A DNA stretch of 64,000 nt, from NCBI GenBank assembly GCA_008330645.1, contig VLTN01000082.1:1-64000 (forward strand), written 5' to 3'. The notes beneath the pieces are model-generated. The model was not told the DNA's origin and did not search any database. It was given only the letters and a program-made list of their open reading frames with translations. The position numbers and the translations under genes were made by a program. Positions 42,564 through 52,664 of this stretch are shown here, one piece after another; the stretch's first letter is position 1; each line of letters begins with the position of its first letter. The stretch is from Cafeteria roenbergensis (taxonomy: Eukaryota > Sar > Bigyra > Bicosoecida > Cafeteriaceae).

Positions 42564-42868
42564 GACTGCCAGGTCGCCTCGGGGGAGCGCGGGCAGCGGC
42601 GCTGCGGCGGGCTGCTCTCGGCCGGAGCGGTCGGCTCTCGCCGGGTGCCCCTGCGGGCCTCGCCGCGCGCGCCCCGCCCCCGCGATGCAGCACGGCCCTG
42701 CCGGACGAGCCGCAAACCAGCAGATTGCCGCCCCTTCGCCTTGGCCGATCGTCGGCCGGATATTTCCGGCCGGGCCAATATTGCCCGGCCCGAGCGGCCG
42801 ACGCCGACGGCTCGGCGACCCATCGCTGCGCGCCTCAGTCGGCCCACTCCAGGACCATTCCCTCAGCG
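42564..42868. promoter_or_regulatory. Divergent promoter of two mitochondrial genes
   Basis: 305 bp between ATGs. The centre holds an imperfect palindromic stretch, GGCCGGATATTTCCGGCC (about 42753-42770), followed by GGGCCAATATTGCCCGGCCC, two adjacent inverted repeats with AT-rich cores. They are good candidate factor-binding sites for co-regulation. Confidence 0.5.
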
Positions 42869-44380
42869 ATGCTCGCGGCCAAGACCTTCCGCTCCGCCAT
42901 CGCGGCTGCCCAGGCCAGCGGCTTTGCCCGCGCCGGCGCTGTTGCCGCCCGGGGTGAGCAGTGTTTCCAGCCCGTGACCGCAGACTGATGCCTGTCCGCA
43001 GCCTGACGAGAGGCTGCAGCGGGCTCCCCGCACGCTGCGCGAGCCCCCCGCGGCCAGCCCGCCTCGCCGCCACGCCTGGTGCTCGCTCGCGGGCGCCCGG
43101 CCACCGCCGGCCAGTGCCGCTGCCGGCGCGGCCGCGGCGCGCTGGATCCCGCGCCCCGCTGCGCAACGAGGCTTCCCAACAGCCGCGCTCGCCGGCTCGG
43201 CGCGAACCAGTGCCAGCCCCCCCTGCCGCGCCCCGCTCCGCCTGCGACGCCGGCGCCCCGTGCGGGTGGGTGGGGGGCCCAGAACGCCCGGGCACCGCGG
43301 GGTGGCGAGCCCGGCGCGCGTGGGCCGGGCCCGTGGCTCGGGCTCGCATGCTGATGGACGATTCGCAGTCGCGAAGACGCCCAGCCAGCCTTTTGCCGAG
43401 CCAGCCACGCAGCCCGTCCCGGGACCGCTCCCGCGGTCGCAGCCCCCCCCCGCCCCCCGCGCTCAGCGCCTGGCTCGGAGGTGCTGCTGCGCTGCCCCCA
43501 TGGCCGCCGGCGTGCCGCGACTGGCCAGTTGCAAGCAACGAGCGGCCTGCGCGCTTTTGGTGCCGTCAGCCGCTGGCAGCTGCACATCGCCCTCGGCCCC
43601 CGCGGCCACCGCCCCCCCAGCCCCCCAGGCCCGGTATCAGATCTGCCGTACAGCTCTGAGGACGGAACGGGGCCGCGCCGTCTGCTGCCAGCGGCGACGG
43701 GTTCCCGACGCCGGCGAGGCGGCGGCAAATTCGTAGCCTCGCGGCGACGAGCGCGCCTAAGCCCGGCCACCCGGCAGCAGCAGCGGCTGGCACCACTGCA
43801 TGCCGTCATCGGTGCTGTGTGGATGTCACGGCCCGGGCGCCCGCCGCTCTCGTTGGGCTCGCGGGGCAGGGCGAGCCCGTCCGGGCCAGCGCCAAGCCGA
43901 CCGGCCCACCTTTGGCACCCCCAGCCAACCCAACCCAACCCAACCCAACCATCGCCCCTGCGCCCTGCGGCTGCCGCTTGCAAGACGCTCCCGACCTTGA
44001 CTCGCGCCTCTCCTTGCTTGTGCGATGCCTCCGCAGCCATGGCCACCGAGGCGACCGGCGGCATCCCCGACGAGCGCAAGGGCCTCACCGGCAAGGCTCT
44101 GGACGAGGCCGTCTACTCCGAGAAGTACGGCCAGGAGTTCTATGACCGTGATGCCCTGACCTTCTTCGACGAGGGCACCAAGGAGAACCCCATCTGCATC
44201 CTCTCCGAGGAGCCGGACCGCCTCGTCGGCGTGTCGCTCACCGACGATGCCAACATCCGCTGGTTCAACCTCACGGAGGGCGAGGTCGTGCGCGACCCCA
44301 TCACCCACAACTACTTCGCCCTGCGCGTCATCAGCCCCGAGGACGTCAAGAAGTCCGTCGATGCCGCCAAGGAGGAGTGA
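42869..44380 (+). CDS. COX5B: Cytochrome c oxidase subunit Vb homologue lacking the zinc ligands
   Basis: Exon 1 (42869-42953) encodes the mitochondrial presequence MLAAKTFRSAIAAAQASGFA and exon 2 (44037-44380) the mature protein. GTGAGC donor and CCGCAG acceptor join in phase over a 1083-bp intron; 142 residues. The family pattern is clear: DALTFFDEGTKENPICI, then RLVGVSLTDDANIRWFNL, then EGEVVRDPITHNYFALRV. In animals and yeast the last block is RCPECGxxF and binds zinc with Cys residues from the earlier block; here those positions are Asp, Thr and Val/Ser. Known role: peripheral matrix-side subunit of complex IV. Zinc binding is probably lost. Confidence 0.75.
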
Positions 44381-44735
44381 GCCGGGCAGTTTCTTCCGCC
44401 GCGGGACGCTTGGCAAGGCGTCTGCTCGGTGGCGCAGGCCGGAGGCACGCTGCCCGGCTGGAGCAGTAGTGCGCGATTGTGTCCTCTCCATTGCCTGTGC
44501 CGATTGCTGAGCTTTGGCGCGCCAGTTGCCGGAGGCGATGGCGGCGAACCAGCCAGACTTTCCTGCTCCAGAAGCCGCGGTACAAACAGCAGCAATCACG
44601 GGCGCAAAAGCACAACGAGTTTCAAGTCGGGGCCTGCATACGCCGCTGCGCTTGCCAGTGGGCGCGCCGCGCGCTGCAATCCGCCGCGCGGCAGAGCAAG
44701 GTCGCTCGCAGAACACACAATCCACGCACTCAGCC
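44381..44735. other. Gap between COX5B-like and peptidase genes
   Basis: 355 bp between tandem plus-strand genes, holding the first gene's 3' UTR and the second's promoter. Slightly AT-richer around 44575-44630. Nothing else seen. Confidence 0.4.
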
Positions 44736-46049
44736 ATGGCCGCGACGAGCAGCATCCCCACGCACGGCATCGTCCGCTCCGCGCCGACGGATGGACCCAC
44801 CGAGCGGTTTCCCGCAGGAAAGGTGTTGGAGACGGGCCACATGGACGTCGGGGACGGGCACGAGGTGCGCAAGCTGCGCGTCGGGCGCGAGCGTTCCCCG
44901 ACAGCAGCCCGGGCCGCGTCTCGGCCGCGGGCGCCGAGGGAGGGGGACGGGTATAGCAGGGGAGGCTTGCGCGCGGCCGCGTCCGTGCTCCCGTGACGGC
45001 GATCGTGTGGCTTGGCTGGGGCACGCCGTCCGCAGATTTTCTACGAGATGACCGGCAAGGCGGACTCCCCGCACGTTGCAGTGTACCTCCACGGAGGCCC
45101 CGGGGCCGGATGCGGGCCGAACGCGGCGCGGCTGTTTGACCCCGAGTTCTACCGCGTCATCGTCTTCGACCAGCGCGGCTCGGGGCGCAGCCGGCCCAAC
45201 GGCGAGATCGCCAAGGCCAACAAGACCTGGGACCTGGTTGCCGACATCGAGAGACTGCGCAAAGAGGTGGCCAAGGTGGACAAGTGGGCCGTTGTGATTG
45301 GGGGCAGCTGGGGATCGACCCTCGCCCTCGCGTACGCCGAGAAGCACCCCGCGCGAGTGCAGTCGCTCATCCTGCGCGGTGTGTTCTTGTTCGACCGCGC
45401 CTCCATCGACTGGCTCTTCAACACGGGCGGCGCGAGCGAAATCTACCCGGACGCGTTCGAGCGGTACGCGGGTGCCATCGCCAGCGGCGAGCGCGGCGAC
45501 CTCCTCTCCGCCTACCACCGGCGCGTCATGTCCGACGACATGTCCGTTGCCCTCCCGGCCGCCCGCGAGTTCGTGCGGTGGGAGATGAGCGTGTCCACGC
45601 TGACCGGCATGGACGACGCTGCGCTGGACGCCATGCTCGCGGACGACGGCTTTGCGCTGCCCTTCGCCCGCGCGGAGACCCACTTCTTCGTCCACGGGGG
45701 CTGGTTCCCGGACGAGGCGGCCGAGGCGGCGGGGGAGGACCCGGGGTGCCCCGAAGCGGGAGAGACGGGCGCGTCTGCCGCGGCGGCTGCGGGCGGCCCG
45801 TGCGCCATGGGATCCGGCACGGTGCCCTACCTGGTGCGCCACGCGGACCGCATCGCGCACGTGCCCACGTGGATCGTCCATGGCCGCTGCGACATCGTGT
45901 GCCGGCCACGGGCGGCCTTTGAGGTGTTCAAGCGCCTGCGCACGTGCCGGCTCGAGTTCGTCCACAACGCGGGCCACTCCGAGGGCGAGCCCGGCACCAC
46001 GTCCCGCCTGCTGGCAGCCACTGAGGACGCCAAGCGTCTCTTCGCGTGA
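44736..46049 (+). CDS. Proline iminopeptidase (S33 alpha/beta hydrolase)
   Basis: Exons 44736-44864 and 45036-46049, both phase 0 with acceptor CCGCAG, give 380 residues. The donor is GAG|GTGCGC rather than the window's usual GTGAG. The N-terminal lead, ending MDVGDGHE, continues directly into IFYEMTG as in bacterial proline iminopeptidases. Oxyanion motif LHGGPGAGC, nucleophile elbow GGSWGS (Ser134), acid Asp329 in GRCDIVC and His357 in NAGHSEG complete the triad. The enzyme removes N-terminal proline from peptides. A 30-residue Ala/Glu-rich insertion (about 285-315) before the last motifs makes it longer than the usual 310-320. No targeting signal is seen, so it is probably cytosolic. Confidence 0.9.
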
Positions 46050-46823
46050 CAAGTTCGAAGCCTCGCGGCCGCATGGCCGCCGCTGCTGAGCGCGGAACAA
46101 AACAGGAACGTTCTTGCGGCGCAACCTTGCTGCGCGACGGCTGCGCAGCTGCGGCGCCCGCGCGCGGTCCAAGCAGCGGCAGCGATGCACACATGCGACC
46201 CCCCCCGGCCGCACGCAGCAGCAGCGCGCGGCCGAAACATTCCAGCGCTGGCGCTCCGGCCGCAGACCTGTCGGGACGGCAGTCTGAATCGCGCACGACG
46301 CGAACCCACTGCCGCTTCCAAGAAGCGTGCGCGAGGCAGGTGCCCACAGGCCGGGAGGGATTCAGAGGCGCGGCTGGCTGCGCCCGGGCTGAGCAGACCC
46401 TGGCCTGCCCTTGGCTGTACACCCTGCGGCGCGCACAACGTCGCGTTCTTCGGGAGCTGCTCTGCTGTGACGGGTGCCCTCATGACTGCGCCCTCCCTCT
46501 GGCCCGGGCCAACCAACTCGCGAAATGGCACGCTGCCAGCACCAGCACGGGCACAAAGAGCCACGCGAGGGGAAGGGAGCCATGCTTGCACAGCCATGTC
46601 CCGGGGGCAGGCGCCCGAGATTGGTCTGGTCGAAACTGTGCCCGGTCCGATTGCGCTCTGCCGCGCCGGGGCGCGCGGCGTTGCTGCCGAAAAACAGGAG
46701 AGCGCGTCCCACTTGGGCAGGATGCAGTCCCGGGGCCGGCACGGTCGCCCGAACCGGAGCTCGGCCAATGGCGCGGGGGGCGCGTCGGCGAAGGGCGTGT
46801 GCCGTGGAACCGCCTGCAACTCG
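46050..46823. other. Upstream region of the GT4-like gene
   Basis: 774 bp without a convincing gene. Long shadow frames are present on both strands. It presumably contains a 3' UTR and a promoter. Confidence 0.4.
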
Positions 46824-49456
46824 ATGCGAGGCCGACTTCTGGCTGCGGCACTCGTTCTGCCGCTGCTGGGCGCTCTGGTGTTCACGCTGCGGACGGCCAA
46901 GCCCGCCCCGCGTCTGGCTGCGTCGTCACTGGCTGCCCAGCCCTCAGCTAGCAGCACTCCCGTCGTGGAGCCGCTGATTGAGACCGTGCACGAGGACGCT
47001 ATCCTTGGGCCGTTGCCCGTCGACCAGCACGACCGCGAAATCGCGCCGATTCAGCCTGCGCCCACCCCCGAGGCTCAGCATGAGCCCGAGGTGGCGAGCC
47101 CGCCTCGGCCAGCATGCCCCGGAGTCGCGCCTCCTGGAGCAGGGCGTCTCCCAGCAGAAGTTATTGCAAACGTGAGCTGCTTTGCCTTCGGAGGAAGCAC
47201 CGGCCACGCCGAGCGCAGGCTGCCCTCCCCGCCCAGCCTGTGTCGACCGCGTGTCCCTGGCTACATCCCGCATGGTCCCCACCCACTCCGCAGGCTGTCG
47301 CCTCCGCTACGGACGCGGACTGGGCCATCCCGTCGCTTCACACGATGCGCACGCTGCACCCGACCGAGGTGGTCGACCTCTCCCGCCTCAGCGGCGCGCA
47401 CGAGACCGCATTCGCCACCTCCAAGGTCGCCCCCGAGGCCGTTCCGTTCGTTCGTTGCGGGGACCACTACGACCAGAGCCAGCACTTTCGGATTCTCGCC
47501 GAGTGCCTTCCGTTCGCCCCGCGAGGCGCCCTGGTGATGGTGCTGCAGGATGAGTCCTCGGAGGAAACCTGCCACGACGACGTGGCGCTCGCCACGGCGC
47601 TGGGGCGGGCCGGGTTCCTGGTCCTGGTGCGGGCGCACGCGCCCTGGGCGTGCTCGCCCAAGGAGTCCTGGACGGGGCACTACATCCGGCTCGCACCGTC
47701 CACCTTCCTGCAGGTGCAGGAGGCGCGCCTCCGCTCGATGCAGGGCGTCTTCTCGGAGGACGAGCTCCTGCCAGCCCCGCACCTGCTCATGGGCGACCTG
47801 ACCTCTCTGCCAGGCAAGCCCGACACGGACGCGCTGCGCTCCAGCGGCGCGCACGTCGTCGTTGTCGCGCGCCGCGGGCTCAGGTGGTCCCACGAGGCGG
47901 CCCGGGCCGGGGCGGCGGAGCACGGCTTCCTGCTCTGGGCCGCGTGCCGCGCCAGCGTGTCGGCGGTGCTGGTCCGCGGGAAGGCGTCGGCGGCGGACAT
48001 GCAGGCCACCAGCTGCGGGTCCAAGGTGCGGCTGATGTCGCCAGACTTGCCCCGGCCGCGGGGGGCGGACGCCATCCCGATTCACGACGTGGAGGCTGCT
48101 CGGATCACCGCGCTGCTCGGCGACTTGCCGCAGCTGAGCGGCTGGACCGACCCGCGCAGCGAGCCCGGCGCCGAGACGGGCGGGGCGCCGCCGCCCAAGT
48201 GCGACGAGGACGGCCAGGGGGGCGGTGTGAGGGGCGCGGGCGCCAGAGCTTGCCCGCTCGAGCAGCCCAGTCTCAGCAGTCGGCTGCCCCTGCCTGTCGT
48301 GCGGGCGCCGTGCGAGAGCACGCACACCACAGCCTTCGTGCCGTGGCTGCTGCGCTGCCTGCCTGGCCGGCGCGGGCTCTTCGTGCAGTCGCACACGGTC
48401 AGCTGGGACATGATGCTGTTCCAGCGCCCGCAGCACATGGCGCGCGCCATGGCCAACAGGAACGCGCTCGTACTCTACGTGGGCATCGCGCGGGTGCTGG
48501 GCCTGCTCCGGGAGGCGCCCGGCGCCCCAGGCGTGTTCCTGGGTGACGAGCGCATCGGCATGTGGATGCTCAAGGGCGGCGCTGTCATCAGCCTGTACAG
48601 CACCTGGGCGATGCAGGGAGTGGAGGCCGCCAAGACACTCGAGTCCGTGGGCAACGTCGCAGTGTACGAGTACATCGACGCGATCGACCCGGAGATCAGC
48701 GCCGACCTCGCTCCCCAGCTGCTCCAGCTGCGGGACGCTTCCTTCGCATGCGCCTCGGTGCTCGCCGTCACGGCGAGGGAGCTGCTCGACCACGTGGGCC
48801 CCGTGCGGCCGGGCGTGCAGGTCAAGCTGGTGCCCAACGGCGTGTACCTCCCCATGTACGAGTTCCAGGCCGACGACGCCGTTCCGGACGCGATTCGCGA
48901 CTTTGTCGCCTCGGACAAGCCAATCGTCGGGTACTTTGGCGCCATCGCGCCCTGGATCTGGCTGGAGCTGATCACCAGCGTCGCCAAGCTGCTGCCGGAG
49001 GTGAACTTTGTCATCATCGGCCCGGCGTACCACCCGCTTCACCTGCCGGACGCCAGCGAGCTGCCGTCGAACCTGCGGTTCCTGGGGGGCGTGCCTGCGG
49101 CGGACCTGGTGCTGTACGCGCGGCACTGGTCGGCGGGAATCATCCCGTTCCGGCACGGCGACATTGCCCGGACCACCAGCCCGCTCAAGCTCTTCGAGTA
49201 CTTTGCGCTGGGCCTTCCGGTGGTGGCGACGGACAGCATGGTGGAGTGCACTCGCTTCGATGTCGTGCACGGGGCCTCGACCGAGGCCGAGTTTGCGAGC
49301 GCCATTGAGGCAGCCATCGGGGAGTCCAAGGACGAGGACTTCCGCAACCACGTGCTGGCTCTGGCCGAGGAGAACTCGTGGGACCGCCGGGCGGACGATA
49401 TGATTGAGGCGATCATGGCGGCCGCGTCGTTCCGCAACTCCGCGCAGCCGCGCTGA
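46824..49456 (+). CDS. GT4-like glycosyltransferase, type II membrane protein
   Basis: Exon 1, 46824-47171, encodes a short tail, a membrane anchor at residues 4-22 (RLLAAALVLPLLGALVFTL) and a Pro/Glu stem. Exon 2, 47294-49456, joins in phase 0 (AAC|GTGAGC ... CCGCAG). The product has 836 residues. Residues from about 130 to 500 are an unassigned lumenal domain; from about 510 a GT-B glycosyltransferase follows: MLFQRPQHMARAM, PNGVYLP, VGYFGAIAPWIWLELI, FVIIGPAYHP and TTSPLKLFEYFALGLPVVA. The layout resembles the GT4 half of the 15161-17536 protein (compare ISPVKVFEYGFAGLPVVA), so the two probably share ancestry. Likely Golgi glycan synthesis; sugar unknown. Confidence 0.85.
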
Positions 49457-50022
49457 GTGTGGACGGCGGGCGCCTGGCAGGTGGCTGGCGATGCAAGCCG
49501 CCCCTGCGGGCTGGCGGGAAGGTGGGGATGGGGAGGGCCTGTCACGCAGCACAGTGGGCCGGAACGATTGTAGAGGAGAGTGCGTGTTTGGCTGGCGGGG
49601 GGGGGGGGGGGGGTGCGGTCGCCTTTTGGTGCTGTGCTTCCCCCCCCAACCCTCCACGCTGAGTGTGTGCGTCGCGCAGTTTGATAGCAGTCGTGCTAAT
49701 TTTTTGTACCCCAGCGGAGCCTGTTGACACGGTTTTTTGTGCAGCGCGGCTACCCTTGCTGCAGGGATCGCCAAAGTGCGTTGCTAAAGCGGCTTGCATC
49801 GCGCCCGTAGCGGCGGGCCAGGCGCATTTCGAATTGCCCCCGTCCCGCGGTTGCCGCGGCTGGCAGAAACGCCAAGCATCGCAGCAGCACTGACAAGATC
49901 GCGCGTGCCTCGCTCCGCGCCTCAAACAACTTGCGCCCCCATTCGCTCGCACGCACACAACATGCGCCAACCCTTGCACCAGACCAGACGGCTCCCTCGC
50001 TCCTTTCAAGCCACACACCCAT
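49457..50022. other. Convergent 3' gap with poly-G and T-rich stretches
   Basis: A run of about 17 G at 49597-49613, CCCCCCCC at 49640, and AATTTTTTGTACC and TTTTTTGTGC near 49700-49740. The T-rich spots may be part of 3' end formation. No gene seen. Confidence 0.5.
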
Positions 50023-52359
50023 TCACCAGCGCTCCGACTGGGTGATGTGCTCGAGGGGCAGCAACGCGTCGGCGCCGAGGTCGGACAGCAAGCGAGCTGT
50101 CCTGCCCTTGTTGTGGGCATGCAGGTTGACCATTGCTACTGCCTCGCCGTCGGCTCCCTCCCGCGCGCTCCTGTACTGCGGGAAGGCCAGGGACTGAGCT
50201 GCCAGGCGGTGGCTGCCCCAACTGAACTCCAGCTCCCCGCACGGAAAGTACGTCCATGAGTTGCAGAAGCCCTGCTTGGCGGCCGTGCCCTTGTTTTGCG
50301 GGTCGTTGCCGCCAACCCACTGGCCAAACCCAGCGCCGTCGACCTTCCCAGGCCAGCCTTGCCGGCGTTCGCCAGGCGGGTACACGCCGACGGCTCCTGC
50401 CGGAGCCCGTCTCAGCCACAGCCCAGCTCGCTGCATCTCGTTGAACACGTTCGCTGCAGCACCGACCTGCTCCGGCGGCGGCGGGTACGCCACGGCGTCG
50501 ACCAAGTCCGAGAGCCCTTGCTTGCGAACGACGAACACGAAATTGGTCACGGCCTCGCGTCGGTGCGCCTTGAACGTCCCCACCCACACCCCCACGCCCC
50601 ACGCCCGGGCCATGGGCCGGAGCTCGCGAGCGTCAGCGTACAGCATGTTGTCGTTTTCAAGGTGCAGCAGCTCCTCTGTTCCCGAAGCCTGCGCCCAGGC
50701 TTCCAGGGCCATGAGTCGTTCGGTGGTGTACCGCCAAAACCCCGCCCGAAACGCCTCCTTGTTTTTGTCCATTGCGGTGGACTGAAAGTCGCACCACGCT
50801 GCCGACGGCTCCAGGTCTTCAACCGCAACCAGCTCGACAGGGCCCCATGAGTCGCCCGCAGGGGCCTGGTCCTCAAACTTGCGCTGAGTCACAAGGACGC
50901 GTCTCGCGCCGGGGTTCCACATACCCGCCTGGCGAATGGAGTTTGTGAGGTGCGCCGGCCACGCTTGTCCGATGTGCACCCACACGAGCGGCGGGCGGGG
51001 ATTGCCGTCCAGATGCGCCGCAATGCGGTTGCGCCACCAGCTTAGGCGGAGCCACGGCAGGTCCCGCCGCGGGTCCGTCAGGCCAAGACGCACTGACTCG
51101 CCGCCGAGGTCGGGAAGCTCCCCCTCGCGCACGAGGACGGCGTCGAGGCCCGGGCACTCAGCGGCCAGCTGCCTTGCCCCCGCGCTGTCGGCCAGGACAG
51201 GAATTGCGCCCGCGTAGAGGGCGGCCCACAGCGACGCCGGGGCGGGTTTGCCGGCGCTCCAGACGATGGCAGCGAAGGCGGAGCTTCCCAGCGCAGCGAT
51301 GGCCGTGTCCGCGCGGCCTCGCCCGCTCTCGTCGGCGGCCACGACCAGCCGAGGCACGCGCTCCCACTTGGAGTCGGTTTCCGGCCACTCCTTCGACGGG
51401 GCCGCGGCCGTGTGTACGACCACCGCGGAGGTGTCGTCGCCAACCCGCGAGCGGGGCGGGCGCTGAGCGTTTGCCCATGCCTGCCGCGCCTGGAGCGGGA
51501 GCCAGCCCGTGCTCGCCTCCGGCAGCCCGACTGGCATCAGATGCGCCCGCCTGTGCTGAAAGTCGAGCCCCGTGGCGTAGAGGTGCAGCTGCGGCTGCTC
51601 GCTCAGCAGCCGTGCCCACACGGCCCCGGGTGCGCTTGCGATGGAGGACACGGCCAGCACGGCCTGCAGGCCGTCCGGAGCCGCCGCGGCCGCCCGCAGC
51701 TGCTCGAGCCACGGCCCTGGGCTGTCGACCAGCGACCCCACGACAGCCACAACGCGCGCCCCGGCCAGGAGGGCTGCCGCCTCAGCGCTGCCCGCCACCG
51801 CCACCGCGGCCGACGGCAGGAGCTTCAGCTCTGGCGCAGCCGCTGCCGTCGCCGCATCCGCCACGAGGGCAGCCTGAGCCTGGGCCACCAACGCCGCGGC
51901 GGTCACGACGTCGCTCGCAGGCATGCTCGCGTCGTTGAACCGCATCGACACCGGCTCCCGAACGAACTGAGCCGACACGTTCAGCAGCCCGGCAGCACCT
52001 GTAGGGGGCATCGTTGCCGCGCTGCCAGCTGGCGGAGCGGCCGCGGAAGTGTCGCCGCCAGCAGCCGGCTGCGGAGGCCACTCGACGAGCTGCCGAGGTG
52101 GCGGCCGAGAAGCCCGCGAGTGTTTGCCCTCGCGGATGTGCTGCTCTCGCGCAATGCACTGCTGGAAGATGAATCTGCCGGAACCCCCCTGGCCGGTGCG
52201 CAGCGTGAGGGAGGCAAGGAGAACGAAGATCAACACTAGCATCGCGCCAAACGCCACAGCAACCACCGCTTCGGGCGAACAACTGCTCCCACGGCGGGCG
52301 CGCCTCTTGGGCCCGCCGGGCGCCCGGGGTCGGGCACGGGCCCGAAAGAGCGCATCCAT
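50023..52359 (-). CDS. Two-domain glycosyltransferase, exostosin-like plus GT-A-like, type II membrane protein
   Basis: 778 residues from the ATG at 52359. A very basic tail (RARARPRAPGGPKRRARR) precedes one anchor at about 31-53. In the middle, AAIVWSAGKPAPASLWAALYAGAIPVLAD (about 356-385) resembles the C-terminal nucleotide-binding part of exostosin (GT47) domains, where an S-R-EAL-GCIPV pattern is usual. The C-terminal part has an acid motif LLHLENDNMLY near 566 that can serve as a DxD, then WVGTFKAHR and NFVFVVRK, a GT-A-like layout of an unassigned family, and WTYFPCGELEF near the end. Likely a Golgi enzyme acting in polysaccharide or glycoprotein synthesis. The exostosin assignment is tentative. 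Confidence 0.65.
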   Translation of the reverse strand: MDALFRARARPRAPGGPKRRARRGSSCSPEAVVAVAFGAMLVLIFVLLASLTLRTGQGGSGRFIFQQCIAREQHIREGKHSRASRPPPRQLVEWPPQPAAGGDTSAAAPPAGSAATMPPTGAAGLLNVSAQFVREPVSMRFNDASMPASDVVTAAALVAQAQAALVADAATAAAAPELKLLPSAAVAVAGSAEAAALLAGARVVAVVGSLVDSPGPWLEQLRAAAAAPDGLQAVLAVSSIASAPGAVWARLLSEQPQLHLYATGLDFQHRRAHLMPVGLPEASTGWLPLQARQAWANAQRPPRSRVGDDTSAVVVHTAAAPSKEWPETDSKWERVPRLVVAADESGRGRADTAIAALGSSAFAAIVWSAGKPAPASLWAALYAGAIPVLADSAGARQLAAECPGLDAVLVREGELPDLGGESVRLGLTDPRRDLPWLRLSWWRNRIAAHLDGNPRPPLVWVHIGQAWPAHLTNSIRQAGMWNPGARRVLVTQRKFEDQAPAGDSWGPVELVAVEDLEPSAAWCDFQSTAMDKNKEAFRAGFWRYTTERLMALEAWAQASGTEELLHLENDNMLYADARELRPMARAWGVGVWVGTFKAHRREAVTNFVFVVRKQGLSDLVDAVAYPPPPEQVGAAANVFNEMQRAGLWLRRAPAGAVGVYPPGERRQGWPGKVDGAGFGQWVGGNDPQNKGTAAKQGFCNSWTYFPCGELEFSWGSHRLAAQSLAFPQYRSAREGADGEAVAMVNLHAHNKGRTARLLSDLGADALLPLEHITQSERW

Positions 52360-52664
52360 GCCGAGAGGAGGCCTGGTCTGGGAGGGGAAGCGATGGCTCG
52401 CCCGAGGCCTTGCAGGTGGCCAGAGCTGCACCAGGAGGGCGCCCAAGCCGCAAGCTCGTCACAGCGCTGCGGCAAAGCTCCAACGAAAGGCCGATGCCCC
52501 TCTCGGTGCGCCCGACGTGGCGTGACCGCCCGTGGGAACCAGACGGCGCGTCGCAGTCTCGGCGGCCGGCAGAGCCCGAATCGAGACCTCGGACGCAGAC
52601 GATTCGAGCGTTCGCGGAGCAAAGCTGAGCGCGCACGCCTCCGCAGCGCGAGAGCGGCTCGGGG
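52360..52664. promoter_or_regulatory. Divergent promoter, glycosyltransferase / NDRG-like
   Basis: 305 bp between ATGs. No TATA-like box is seen; scattered CGCAGACGATTCGAGCG-like sequence occurs near 52593. Function is inferred from position only. Confidence 0.4.

Noticed and set aside
47261-49774. 837-codon minus-strand frame antisense to the GT4-like gene
   Set aside because: Shadow frame; it extends across a splice acceptor and a poly-G run without any recognisable domain.
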